Notes under the pieces: generated by a model
What the model was told of the DNA's origin: nothing
Databases searched by the model: none
What the model saw: the letters and a program-made list of their open reading frames with translations, nothing else
Part shown: in pieces, positions 10,718 to 24,600 of the stretch
Layout: every line of letters begins with the position of its first letter
How positions within the stretch are numbered: position 1 is the stretch's first letter
Translations under genes and position numbers: made by a program
NCBI RefSeq assembly: GCF_001625305.1
Contig: NW_017804387.1
Coordinates: forward strand, 851,831 to 915,830
Direction: 5' to 3'
Source of the DNA: Branchiostoma belcheri
Lineage: Eukaryota > Chordata > Leptocardii > Amphioxiformes > Branchiostomatidae
Length of the DNA stretch: 64,000 nt

Positions 10718-10975
10718 TGTGGGGTCGTGTGGCACAACGGCAGCGTGCGCGACTCGGAATCAAGAGGTCCCGGGTTCGAGTCCTGACATGCCACCAATCT
10801 TGTGCCTTTGGGACAGGCACTTTACACGACTTTCCCCACTAGACTCAAGCGAAAATGAGTATTGTCTGTCCAGTATTCGTTTCTATGTGTGGGACACAAC
10901 ACCAGCAACAGCTGCCTCTGTTCCGCGTGTATTGCACTGTTGCAATTTTAATAAATCAAATCAAATCAAATAAAC
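10718..10975 (+). mobile_element. tRNA-derived SINE, most complete copy
   Basis: Box A-like GTGGCACAACGGCAGCGTG and a perfect box B GGTTCGAGTCC are followed by a body with GGGACAGGCACTTTACACGA and a tail of repeated CAAAT units. The layout is that of amphioxus tRNA-type SINEs (family assignment is inference). Confidence 0.78.
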
Positions 10976-11817
10976 CGATTCAAACAACCAATCATCACAT
11001 CATCCAGTACACTTTGTAGATAAGTTTGATTGGCCAAGCACAGACATTTCAAATCGACACAGAGAAGAAAGTTATTTTTTCCTAGTCTATAAGTTAGGTT
11101 AAAACTGAGGAAGAAGCTGAATATTCAAAAGAAATTATAATAGATGAGTATTCATCGTTATGTTGTCTTTCTATACATCGAGTTACGGACATAGTGTTTT
11201 GCAGTCAAACAAATTTCACAATGTGCTTGGTTCACGGTAGATTGACTGGCGATGACAGTACGTAGTCTGAGTTAATATGACGTTTTGTGATGCTAAACTT
11301 TCTATACAAATACGTAGAGTCACTTCAAATCCGCCATCTTGGACTGACTCCGCTTCCAGCCTAGTGCTGATGAGAAATACCACAGTTTCCTTTGATGTGT
11401 GATGTCGGAAAAAAACTGCAACTTTGATTGTCTGGAAACGGGGTTTGGCATTTCCCACGTATTACCCAATAGGGTCGCTCACCTCGTAATTAGTTAGAAT
11501 TATCTAATTTGCTAAAAGTTATAGATATTCTTTATCGTAGTGTATTATCATATTGTCAATATTATTGTAGAAATCTCGATGTTGTGTCATATGTTTCGTT
11601 GTGAAGATCGTTTTTCCCGCACGGTATGTGAGTTGTGAATTCTGGCATAACGCAGACTTGTTTTCCTGCATATACCGGATAACTTGCGTCAGTACGGAAT
11701 ATTCAAGATAACATGAAAGAGATCTGGATTGTACGTAATTTTTCAATACACTACTGTGCGGGGGTGGAGATTAGCGGTTATTTAATCATTCGCGTTGCTT
11801 TAGCCTGACTAAAGCGT

Positions 11818-12503
11818 CGTACAACCCTCCGTACGTGCATCTGTGTGCTGTCTACGTGCAAAAACGTGGGCAAACGTAGGGGATCCGTTAAGTGATGGTC
11901 ACAACCCGCCGTACGTGCTTTTTGTCCGTACGTTTTTTGGGAGGCTACGTCTGCTACGTTTTTTCTGAAAACGTAGGGAAGGAGTGGCGTCTACGCACGT
12001 CACTCGCACGTCAATCGCACGGTTGCGCAAGTTGTAAGAGTGTGGTCTGCACGTTACGTCTGTCCGTGAGCGGTTGCGTGCATTGTACGTTGCGCAAGTG
12101 GTAAGTGAGTTGTACGTACTTACAACGTACGATCTCTGTGCGATTGCAACTTTACCGTAAGGAGGCCGTACTCACACGTGCTTCTTCCGCACGGCACGTA
12201 CGGGGCACGCACGTCGCTCGTACTCGCACGCACGGGTGGTGAATCCGTAGACCGCACGCAGAAAAAGTTTTACATGCACTTAAAGTTCTACGGCGTGTCT
12301 GCGTGCTACCAAATCCGTAGGATTCCGTACGAAGGCGGTACTCACCACGCACGGATGCCCTACGTTTGCCCACGTTTTTGCACGTAGACAGCACGCAGGA
12401 GCACGTACGGCGGGTTGTGACCGTCGCTTAAGTGGTGAGTACCGCCTCCGTACGGAATCCTACGGATCAGGGAGCAGGCAGACACGCCGTAGAACTAGCA
12501 ACA
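11818..12503. repeat. Nested foldback rich in GTACG
   Basis: GCTGTCTACGTGCAAAAACG at about 11849 is inverted at about 12385. CACAACCCGCCGTACGTGC at about 11901 is inverted near 12400. A third pair links about 12283-12345 with about 12430-12490. CpG and ACGT are much denser than in the flanks. Confidence 0.72.
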
Positions 12504-12965
12504 TGCATTATCTTTTGTTATAGTAGTTGGTCTAACTCTGAATGCCTGTTATAATTTGTAGAAAAATTATAACACAGCGACAACATAATAATTTGGTGTG
12601 TACTTTAATGAATAGCACTCCGTTTGTATACAAGTCCTGAAGCTCCAATGATAAAATCTATGAGCCATCAAATGACAAGAATAAACTACAACACGCAATA
12701 TCGATACTTACTCAATGTTCTATATCTTTCCCTTTAGATATTTGTTGTTACCGATTACCTTGTTAAAATAGATGCCAAGAGCTCGCATTAGTTATTATAG
12801 TAATGACAAATATTTTATGTATTTATTGAAAAATAAGATAACAGAGATTCACTGAAATACCTGAAAACCTAACCCATTTAATATATCTGAATACACACTC
12901 AATAAATGTTATATCACTCATATTAGTGAAATAAAGTCTAAGATGATATTGTAACATGTACAAAA

Positions 12966-14078
12966 CTAGAATTCCGAGATCTCATACCTCCATGAAATAT
13001 GATCTTGATATGTAAATGTAAATTTCTTCTTTAAATGTGCAAATGACCTCTGCATTAACATGATATATGCATCGTGATGTATGTTAACTTTTGATTAACT
13101 TACAGATGTCCCAAGTATGACATTCTCATCATTCACCATTACGAAATCATAGAATTTTCACATTAATTATGCAAATTAGGTCATCATTTGCATAATTAGT
13201 ATCTGTTGAAGTTCCGCCTGCCATAGGTTACATAGTATAATGTAAAACACTGTAATTATAGAATTTCCTCATTAATTATGCAAATAAAGTCCTCATTTGC
13301 ATAATTTGCATTTAATTATGTACATCTCTCTCTCAGCTACCTATACACCAAAAAAAATGAAAATATGTTGTTCCTGTCTGGACTTATTGGCTTTTAAATA
13401 TTTCGCCAGAAAGTGCCCTGCAGTTCCAGAACAAGCCGCTAGGAGGCCCAAACTCATATGACTTCTTCCCAAGCACGAGAGCTACCTTCCATCAAAATTT
13501 CATGACCCTAGCATGTCCAGATCGCGAGATATCAAAACCGAAAGTTGCGCTGCAGTACCAAGGGAAGCCACTAGGGGGACCAAAATCTCATCATTTCCAG
13601 TTTTCGTCACACCCTACCAACACACGAAGTATGAAACCAATCCATCCAGGCATTCTTGAGTTATCATGTTGACCAACAGACAGACGGACAGATAAACGCA
13701 ACTGAAAATATAACCTCCATGTACATAATTAAATGTAAATTATGCAAATGAGGACTTTATGTGCATAATTAATGAGGAAATTCTATAATTACAGTGTTTT
13801 ACATTATACTATGTAACCTAGGGCAGGCGGAACTTCAACAGATACTAATTATGCAAATGATGACCTAATTTGCATAATTAATGTGAAAATTCTATGATTT
13901 CGTAATGGTGAATGATGAGAATGTCATACTTGGGACATCTGTAAGTTAATCAAAAGTTAACATACATCACGATGCATATATCATGTTAATGCAGAGGTCA
14001 TTTGAACAATTAAAGAAGAAATTTACATTTACATATCAAGATCATATTTCATGGAGGTATGAGATCTCGGAATTCTAG
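12966..14078. mobile_element. 1.1 kb element with about 358 bp inverted repeats
   Basis: The left arm 12966-13323 and right arm 13721-14078 are nearly perfect inverted copies beginning CTAGAATTCCGAGATCTCAT. The 400 bp centre has blocks (CTGCAGTTCCAGAACAAGCC, GAGATATCAAAACCG) shared with the TACCTTCGCCAA elements, so the families are related. No transposase is seen. Confidence 0.82.
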
Positions 14079-14507
14079 TTAGAGATATGATTGTCACAAT
14101 TCCTATGTGGCTATTCTTTTTTTACCCCGCAACTTAAATTGCCATACAAGACTGGTCCTTCTGATGACATTATATTGAACATTCTCGGATAGATAATGTT
14201 TTGTGCTTTACCGTGATAGTAACAGTTGTATTTCATTAAATGTTCGGTCTGGTAAAGAGTGCACACTGTACTACATACGTACGTATACATGTATATGTGT
14301 TATTCATATATCTGAATATAAAGCAAAATGCTCATATACAAAGTAAGCTAAATAAAGGTCAGGATGTCAAAGTTACGTCTGACTATTTGATAATAAAAAA
14401 GTCAACCCTTTCTTAATTTTCAACTCGTTTTTAAATCTGCAAGACATGTAGACATAGAACACTAACAACATTTCTGAACAAAGTAGAAACATTGACCTAT
14501 CCTTTTT

Positions 14508-14513
14508 TTTATT
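14508..14513 (-). terminator. Possible poly(A) signal of the CARD receptor
   Basis: AATAAA on the minus strand about 210 bases after the stop codon. It is the first exact match downstream. No cleavage data are available and the region is AT-rich, so chance occurrence is possible. Confidence 0.35.
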
Positions 14514-14722
14514 CAAGATAACAAGGGTACAAGACACTGCACTTAAGTTGACCAACCTTCTTTGCCAGCGCTATCTAACAATAAAACAACATATATGTAA
14601 ATAGAAATGTTTGCAAAACTCCTCCCCCCACCTGATGGATTATCAATTCAATTACAAGAAGAGACTACTTAAATTAATAAAGCTATAGAAGCGTTCGGTC
14701 TATTGAATTGTAGCCAGTAGTT

Positions 14723-14946
14723 CTACACTTGTGACACAGTCTCGGTCTGCGGTTCTCGGACCTTGAGGAAGATGTCACAGTTGACCACGCCGTATTCCGT
14801 GGTCCCCTCACAGGTGTAACAGCCTTGGTTCTGTCCGGATACCTCGGCGATGAAAAGGGAGTGCAGGTCTTCGCCCTCGGTGGACTGCTGGTACAACTCG
14901 TTGTTGGGTAGTGGAGTCCCTTCATGCAGCCAACGCACGCTCTTGG
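14723..14946 (-). CDS. Last coding exon: cytoplasmic I-set Ig domain and stop
   Basis: A 224 bp exon from acceptor CTCTAG to the TAG stop at 14723-14725. SVRWLHEGTPLP is the C strand with Trp, SLFIAEVSGQNQGCYTCEG the E-F region, and VVNCDIFLKV the G strand. The preceding exon has no B-strand Cys, so the disulphide is not canonical. This fits an intracellular Ig of the type found in muscle and scaffold proteins (known of the I-set family). The tail is REPQTETVSQV. Its end, S-Q-V, does not match the usual PDZ class I ligand. Confidence 0.82.
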
Positions 14947-17900
14947 CTAGAGTAACACAGAACGTGGCATTTGGAAGTTGTAGTGAAGGTGAACATCATT
15001 AACATAATTTATCTAATTTTAGACCTCATTTGCATAATTTATGAGGAAATGCTATGGTTGCCTGCTTTGTAAAGATAAGACTGTAATTGGGTGCAGAATA
15101 TGATCATCTGATATAACTAGCAAATCAGGATCTCATTTGCATAATCATGAGAGACATCTACAAGTCAATGATTAACAACTTTTGGCGGAGGTATGAGATC
15201 GTGGAACTCTAGTTGTTCGTATCTAATGCTTAGTCTATTGACGTGATTTAAAACAGTATTTTTAAAGTATCTTTTTTTATTCACATATTTATTAAGTATT
15301 GGGCAAAAAGCAAATGTTGCTTATATAACACCTTCTACTCAAAACATACAACGAGTATAAAACACATTGACAAGATACATGCATAACTAGAAAGGCCAAT
15401 ATTTGCTTTGGAGCAAATACAGCGATGGCTTCACCACATTTTACGACATGGCAGGGAAAGAATGAGAAACACAAGGGAAAACAATGCTTTACATTGATAT
15501 AACTATAATATGAAGTAACATACAACTAAGACTACAACAGTTGGCTAGCTATTCCCTACATTATTGGTTAGGATTTTTAATTGCATAATGCAAACTGTTG
15601 ATTTTCAAAAAAAAAACGTTCATGCCCGCATTCCAATGCTGGAGCAGGAAAGCTTGAATACCTACCAAAACACATGAATACAGACATACTGTCAGTATGG
15701 AAATGGTCTGTGCAGGTGTTAATCAAGTTAAATCCCAACAGACCAATCAGCAAGAAATGCTCTGTGCAGGTGGAAATGGTCTGTGCAGGTGTTAATCAAG
15801 TTAAATCCCAACAGCCAATCAGCAAGAAGAAGAGAGGAAAGCTGCATGCCTATTGGTTGATGCCCTGCATTCCATTGTGATGACTCATGCCAAATGTGGT
15901 TAACACTGCCCACTGACACATTAATACATTTGCTATAATACAGCCAAAAAACTCAAATAAAACCATTCTAAAAGCCTGTATCACAAAAATTTAAAAAAAC
16001 GCCTAAGGGTATTTGCCCACTGTACCTCCATACCAAATTTCAGATCCTTAGGCCCCAAAATGAAGAAGCTGAATCCATTTAAAGATATGGCAGGAGGAGA
16101 AGAAGAAGAAGAAGAAGGAGGAGAAACATCAGAAAAAGCAATATGGTTTCACCACACCACTTCGTGGTGTGGTGAAGCCATAATTACAAGGTGGATAAAA
16201 CAAACAAGACAAGCTGGTGATCTATCAATTACGAGAATCAAACACATTACAGTTTTGTAGGTGTGAAAGTGATGTGAACCCTCGAAGTAGTAAGAACATA
16301 GAGAACTGCCATTGAGATGCTGTAGCTCTACTATGCTGGAGAGAGATGATAATGGGTACTTCTTTGACTGGAATAAATTTTACAATGTAGAAAGTAGTGT
16401 TCAGTTGTTTCACTATGGTAGCCACATTTACATTTTTAAAATTGGATCACTGCACAAACAATAAACACAGATATGAAGAAGCTTTCTCACCGTCTCCGAC
16501 AATCTCAATGATGATGGGATTGCCATTGTCTACTTCAATGGTGCTTCCGGACTGAGACTCAAAGGGATGAGCTGATTGGGTCTCTGGTGGTGGCTGCACA
16601 GCTAGAGATGAAAATATTAAATTTTCGTCAGCTTGCAACGGAATGCATATAGTTCTTGGACAGGGTATACATAGAGCTTTATTGCACGACAATTGCACAT
16701 GGTACAATATATGGCAAACTACATCAAAAACGTAACAAACAATGAAATAAATATGTTGAATAAGACCTAATGTCGAATAAAACCTAACATATCTTAATTA
16801 CTTAAACAATAAGGGATAGCACAACTATTTGATAATCTGTTACGATCGAGTGGGCTTATCACAAGTTTTGGTATTTTTTTTTCTAATAGCAAAGCATTCC
16901 TTTATATATCTACCTATTTTTGCGTTGTGGAGACCTTTACATGTAAAGATATATTCAAATCTGTCTCCAACATCGAGACTCTTGAAATCTGTTGTACTTG
17001 ATTCGAGAAATGTAAAATAGCATAAGTATTAACAACAACTGCTATTGTGCTTTATTTATGATTTCTCTTTTAATATTTGTTTTATCGATTTAAAGGCACC
17101 CAATGCAATTTCAGACAAAATTCCTTATGAGTAAATCTGTATGATATTCACATTTACTTTTACCTCGTGCCTCATTTTGTAATAATGTCATACTTGAATT
17201 GTTTGAAATAGCCCGAAAACAAGCTACGCAAGTAGTCCCCTTATTTTTTTGGTACCACCAATAAATACCTAGAGCCAGCCTACGAAACAAAATAAGCAAC
17301 TTTCAACGACATCACATTTTTTGCCTCACAGATATCAGTATTGTATGGGCCATGTTGATTCAACTTAACACATTAAAAAACAAGAGTTCCACGATCTCAT
17401 ACCTTCGCCAAATGATGTTAACCCTTGCGGGTGACGAATTATACAATTTTAATCATTGTAAATAAGAGCCTCATTTGCATGGATTATATCAGTTGATCAT
17501 ATTCTCCATCCAATGACGGCCTTATCATAACAAAAAGGCTATTATAGCACTTCCTCATAAATTATGCAAATGAGGTCATGATTTGAATAAATTATGTTTA
17601 TTGATGTTCACCTTCACTTAACTTCCAAATGTGGAAAGTATGAAATTCGGGGTGCAGCAGTTACAACTATGGAATTATAAGAATTTGATTAATTGATTAT
17701 GCAAATTAGGTCCTCATTTACATAATCTATATCCTCAGATGTTTTTCTCGTTCTCAAGTAGATGTCACAAGTGTTTCATAGTTCTATTATTGAACAAAGC
17801 AGATTTATAGAATTTCCTCATTAATTATGTAAATTAAGTCCTGATTTGCATAATTGTTATCTGATTATGCCAAGCATCACTTCAACTACCTACATACCAA

Positions 17901-18638
17901 AAATCACGACAATACGTCAACCGGTTCTTGAGTTATCGTCCTTCGAATTTTTTTCAACAAATGCTCCTGTAGTTCCAGAACAAGACGCTAGGGGTCCCAA
18001 ACTCATGTCACTTCTTTTCTATCCCAAGAGCTATCTGTCATCCAAAATTCGTGACCCTAGCATGTCCAGATCACGAGATATCAAAACCGGAAGTTCTGCT
18101 GCAGTACCTAGGAAAGCCGCCAGGGGGCCCAAAATCTAATCATTTCTAGGTCTCATAAAGACCTACCCACCTACCAAGTTTCATTCCAATCCATCCACTG
18201 CTTCTTGAGTTACCTTGTTAAACCACACACACACACAAACACACACACACAGACAAACGCTACTGAAAACATAACCTTCTTGGCGAAGGTAATTACGAGA
18301 CAATTGACTTTGTGAATTCAGTTTTGCTGCCCTGAAATTCCATTGGGTGCCATTAATTTGCAGCAGGGCTCCAAATACTGGGTGCATGTGCACCTTAGTG
18401 CACCCAAATTTGGAGCTGTGCACCCAATTTTTTTCTGTGGGTGCACCAGTGCACCCAAAATTTTGTAGGTATTTTTGTACATATTGTATAATAGTATTAT
18501 AACAGGATTTTCTTGGCATCTAAGTTTCAGAAAAATAATAAAATCTTTGTACTTGTACTTTGTACTTGTTTGAAATGTTGAAGTTAGCTCCCATTTCAGA
18601 ATCAAGCTTAGAAAAGGAGCAGTAAGATCTATAATTAC

Positions 18639-18675
<37 letters not shown>

Positions 18676-21600
18676 TGTGCACCTAATTTTTTTAGGTTGG
18701 GTGCACCATTGCACCTATTCCAAAAAATAAATTTCGAGCCCTGATTTGCAGACATACCGTCCAGACCAGAAGACATGTTTGGAGCGTCCACAGCATCCAT
18801 CTTAGTCATCTTCGTCTCTGCTGGCTCAACAGCAAGCATGTTCGACATCTTCTTCTCCTCTTCTGGCTCAACAGCCACAGTGTTGAGCGTCTTCAACTCA
18901 TCAGTACTCTTTAACATTGGCATGTCGATGTGCCAGGATTCAGCATCTGAAAGTCAAGATTAGCAGTCAAAGATTGACTGTCTATTGTATGTAGAGCTTT
19001 CTACACAGACCGACTCACAACTTCTCCAAAAAGACCTGAACACCCTGGAAGAATGGCAAAGCAAATGGCTCATGCAGTTTAATCCCGAAAAATGCTACAT
19101 TATGCACATGACAAACAAACGAACACCACATGCAACTAGCTACCAGTTTTGTGGTCAGGCCTTAGCAACCACAACAAGGGTGGTGTTTAAAAAACACACC
19201 GGCGACGTATTTTAATAATAAAATTATTACCTTCGCCAAGAAGGTTATGTTTTCAGAGGCGTTCGTGTATGTGTGTGTGTGTCTGTGTGTCTGTAAACAA
19301 GATAACTTGACAAGGCCTTGATGGATTGTCTTGATATTTGGTAGGTGGGTAGGTCTTGATGAGACCTCAAAATGATTAGATTTGGGGCCCCCTAGCGGCT
19401 TGTTATGGTACTGCAGCTAAACTTCCGGTTTTCATATCTCATGATCTAAACATGTTAGGGTGACGAAATTTAGATGGTAGGTAGCTCTTGTGCTGGGGAA
19501 GAAGTGACGTGAGTTTAGACCCCCTAGCGGCTTGCTCTGGAACTGCAGGGCTATATGTTTGAAAGTATTCAAAAGAGGATAACTCAAGAACCGGTTTATA
19601 GATAGTCGTTATTGTTGGTATGTAGGTAGCTTACGTGATGCTTGATATAATTATGTGATTTGCATAATTTATGGGGAAATTCTATAAATCAGCTGCCTAC
19701 CTTGTTTAAAAGGAATTTTTCTTATAACGGATTGTTGTTTTAGTACTACTAGTATGTCAAAATGTGTGTGCTTTTAACACCGTATTGTATGTAGGAAGTT
19801 GTATTGTTTGTTTTTGAGGATGCTAATATGATGCATGCATCAACGACTGATGAAATGTGTACCCTGAGCTGTAACTCACATTCGTATGGATTTATGTTTG
19901 ATTATTTTGAGCTTAAGATGAGCTTTATAATAGGTATTGCCATATATAATAGACACGCTACGTGTACACCCAGTGGGTCTCCACCAGAAAGCAGACCGGG
20001 CGCTCGTCCAAGGTTCCCCAGATATCTGGTGTCTCCATATTCCACCTAACATGTCTGACTTTCCTCAGCGCCTTCAGAAATTCACGGTGGCGCTGAAGGG
20101 ACTTGTGCAGAACTACCCCAAGGTCACAGTATGGGACCACAGACGTCTGTGGAGACGCAACCCAAATTGCAAACTACTTTGCGCCTGACGGCCTACACTT
20201 GTCCGATCTGGGAAACATCCAGTATTACAAAAGTGTCCGCGGGGCTTTAGACCGCCACATGCTCCTACACAGCGTCCTATTAAAGAACCCTATTGAATAT
20301 GCGTGTGTGAGTCTTTTGTGCAATACATTATACAGCCGCATGGTGGCTTCTGGCGCCTGGGTTCGTCACACAGACGATCCTGGGAAGGAGATCATGCTGG
20401 GCGAGGCAGACTGTCCGGGGAACGAGTTAATTATTGACGGGCCAATGCCCAAACTCCCTCCGTGGCTAAGTTCCTTTTCGTGACTAACTCCCTTCTGAGG
20501 TAACGGTAACGAACAAGCGTCGAATTTAAACAGATTTTTCACTCGTCTGTTGTCGGAGTGTACGAACTAAAACAAACTTTGTGAGATTACGGACATCATC
20601 ACAAAAACTTTGTCCATTCTTGTGGTTATTTTTAGGCACGTGCTCCCATGCATAACGCCGCAACCAGGATTTTTCAAACTAGTACGGAATTAGGGGTAGG
20701 TCAGAATTAAGGCACCCCCTCAGGATCTAAGTATTTATCTCTGTTTATCGAGAGATGCTGTTTTCCCTAGCGTCGCCAAAGAAAGGTACTTCGTATAGGT
20801 CCGTTTCAAATAGTGTATTACCACTGTGACAACATTTTATACCCCAAAATAGGAATCTTGCGTCTTGTTTAGACCCGCTACGGTAGAAATAACGCAGTGC
20901 CAGATTGCAGCCGTGTATATACGTTACGTACTAGCGAGCGCGCACGAAAATACCACCCGAGTAGAGTAGGTTATCACAACCCTTTAGAAAGACACAAAGA
21001 AAACAAAAACGACAGATTTGCATTAAGAAAGGGAAATTTATGCCGGACTTGGCCGGAGACGAAAGCCGATCCTCGCCCGCTAGGTTTACGTTGACCAGTG
21101 CACTACGTGCACGGGGAATTCCCGGTTTGTACCACACGGGGTCTCCTTGTTTGTATCGCACGGGCCACGCTCAAACTTTTCTGGAATTGACCAATCAGAG
21201 CTCGTTAAAACCATTTGCTCTCTTCACGCGTCCTTTCCACAAGCAGGACGCTCATTTACATGCTCATTTAGCCAATGACTGGTGAGAGCAGTCAGCGTCA
21301 GGATTCAGTCGACCACAGGACCCCAGGTTAGTAACACACACTCTGTATTAGCTCTCTGTAGTTCATATCCCTTGTGGGTTCCACTCCTGTAACTTAGATC
21401 CGAAACTAGACCACTGTAACTCTAAGACTAGACCATATACAGCAGATCACAATACAGCAACCCGTACAATCGAAATCGACCCGGCTCTGTGTTTTACTTG
21501 GTTAACTAGCAAATCAGATAGACGCGTAACCGTAACGTAAGTAAAGTTAGACCAAGAACTAAACCGAGATCCCCGAAATACTACACTGATTCCTCCTAAA

Positions 21601-24600
21601 TTCTACACTGGTTCCCATACCGGATTGTACGTCAAGTTGTTGTCCTGTGAACGCTGCTGTAATTGCTAGAATTTTCGTTAAAAGTTGCCACACACTTCGT
21701 ATAGTTCGTAGCTTTGACCATCTGCTAAGCGTCCCCACGTGTTCCGCATTTTCGGCTAGCTTTCTCGGCCTGTTTTCCAAACTTTGCTAAGTTTATAGTT
21801 CACTTTGTCCGGCTGATTTTGTGGCGCTTTTGGCGTTATTGCTTTTCCCGTACCCCAACTTTTTCGGATAGAACGTTTTTCTCCGGTTAGAAAAGCCGAG
21901 TTTCAGTTTCTGAGAATCCCTATCTAAGCGTCACTTTACGGGTGGTCCTTTGTTTGTGTCGCATTTTGCATTCCTGTGCCATCTTGTCCCAGTTACCCCT
22001 GTGGTGTAACGGTCGCCCCTCACTGGTCATTTCCTGCCCTTCTGTGGCTGTATTGTTTCTGAAAGCTGGTTTTCCCTTTTTGATGCGCTTTCCCATGCTT
22101 TCTTGTGTTTTTATTGCCCCCGTCTAGCCCCGTTCTTTTGTGCCCTAGTATTTTTTTCTCTCCGCTAAATTTGCCCTTTCCTGTTCGGCTTTTTTTTTTT
22201 CCTAATCCTCCTGCCTGGCCTTTTTGTTAGTCTGTCCTTCACTATGGCCCCAAAAGTTGACTTTGCCTTTGGTTTTGGAACTTCATATCCCGTCTCGATT
22301 CGTTTGTGGAAAGTCGAACCAGTACGGCCAGGGGGCGAGTTGTTAGCAGACATTCCCGCGATGATAATGAAGACCTTTATTGTACATTTGTGTTCTACAG
22401 AACTAAGTACAGGTCGCATGGGTACAGAACATGAACATAAACATATACATTACATACAAATGAACATATAAGAGCGTAAATAAATGTCTAATTTCTATTC
22501 TTTTCGGCTTCATCTCGCGTAGTAGTGATTGTATGGATATATGCGGCTGTGAGATTACTTAGAGTAGGTTTATCGAAAGTTAAAAGGAATACAAATTTCT
22601 CTTTACTAGTCAAATATCTGAAGTGGGGAAATATACTTAATACATGGCTAAAAAATATGAGTCTATCTCTACTATACAATGGGCAATCTATGGTGAAATG
22701 TATTTCATCTTCTATTTGGCCTAAACTACAGAATTGATAGGTTCTTTGTTCTAGAGGAGTGCGGTAATGTCTTCCTGATTCAATTCGTAATTTGTGACAA
22801 CTGATTCTTAGTTTTGTAATGGAGGACCTGTGACGTATGTTCGCTTAGTTGAGTATATTTTTTCTTATCTTTTCTTATCTATATTTTTCTTTTCTATAAT
22901 GACAGTTGACACGAGGCTAATCACCGCTGTTTCCCTACAGTTGCCCAGGCCGGCGGGCGTGGAGATACGTAGCCCCTTTGCCTTCTCTCAACCAGGGATA
23001 CAGACATAAAAAGGTGAGTTCATACGTACTTTTATCCATAATTTTACAGGGTGTAGATGTTTGGTAACGTCGGCCAGTTTTGGCTAAGTTAATTTATGAA
23101 GCGCGGAAGGACTGATGCAGTTCACAGCTGTCATGTCAAGTGTACGTACTTTTGACGCACATTCTATATCAGCCTTGTCTTCAACTGTTTTCTACGTTTC
23201 GATGACTTGTTTAGGAAATGTACACCTTGTTTTGAAGAAATACATTTCAAACCGCTACCATTTGCTCACGGTGACGTTCGCACCACGATATGTTTTGGCC
23301 GAGATCTTTATGAGGCGCGGTGAGAGGCATATTACTGTTGATTTACTTGCTGTGGATAGAGGGTAGCCATTTAAACGGGAGATTTGTCAGGTATCATATA
23401 CAATAATGGTAGGAGTGTATTTCATGTATAGATACCTTCAATGTGTGAAGTCCTGTCTATTGTTTTGTCCTGACACTAGCAACAAGCCTCACACCTTATC
23501 GGACCAATGACAGCCTCTCTTCTCTCCATACAGTTGCAATACCATGTGCCTTAGCTAGTGCGCAAGCTCTAGCCGGCAGTTGCAGTGCTATAGCCGGGAC
23601 AATCACATATGCCAGAAGCCGTGGTCACAGCTGACTCAAGCCTCCCGGTCACAGAGCTGATCATGACAACTGACTCCAGTCTCCTTTGTGTAAAATTGTG
23701 TTTCGATATTGTTGATGATGGTAGAAGAAGCATGTTGATATCATATGTGTATTAAGTAGTAGCATCGTCGACAGAAAGAAGGAAACATGGGAAGGAACCA
23801 GATCAGTAGCAGAGCCATTACGTGCAGGCTATATAATACATTGCTAGCCACAGTAAACCTTACACCAGTTAGAGATTACTGGGGTGACTTACATACGTCT
23901 GTACTACGATGATACATTGCCTGTGTTTTACGGTATCTTAGTGTATATATTGTAATGACCTATTTTATATGTATTTAGAAAACCTCGCCAATGACGGTTC
24001 AAATCGAATCGAGGAGAATGTACACATTTTAAAAACCATGAAGATGCTGAACAATCGATGTATATGGGAGCAGTGGTACGATTGCACTCTCTAACTAACT
24101 TGTAAGAACATGATAGTGCAAGACCTGATGAAACTCCGAACAGTTCCCTTGTAATAACTTAGACAGTTCTCTGTTATTGTAGTCCCTGTTATTGCTCCGG
24201 TTACAAATATGTTTGTTTCTTTGAACAAATGTATTATTCTTTGCTGAAGTGATGTACCACTGTTATGCGGTAATACAGAATACCATGGAGGTATGAGAAT
24301 ACTAAGTATAAAGACACAGGATTTCTACAACAAGGGACGCCAGTTCAAGAAGCAAAAGATAACTCAGTTAAGACTGAAAGGGTTTACGTATCCAGTATCA
24401 TATAGTCATATATATAGCCAGTCCGTCTTAAAAGTCTCCCGTGCCCAGTGTGCGGAAAGCCTTGTCTCGGCGTCTTTCCTTTATCCTCACATAGTTGCAT
24501 TGAAAAGAACTTTATAATTCATCCGTTGGGTTTATGTCCAAACACATACTTTTTCTATAAAGAGAAGGAAACTAACTAGAAAAACAAACAACCAAACGAC

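Larger units (their letters stand above)
10421..14507. other. Intergenic region between the type II gene and the CARD receptor
   Basis: The promoter of the type II gene must lie in or near 10421-10700; no TATA box is evident. The region holds a SINE (10718-10975), a complex foldback (11818-12503) and a 1.1 kb inverted-repeat element (12966-14078). The sequence at 11000-11800 and 12510-12960 shows no coding signal. Confidence 0.5.

Noticed and set aside
21040..24517. Short plus-strand frames in the 7.3 kb intron considered as a nested gene
   Set aside because: No conserved motif, no consistent splice chain, and no codon pattern different from intron sequence.
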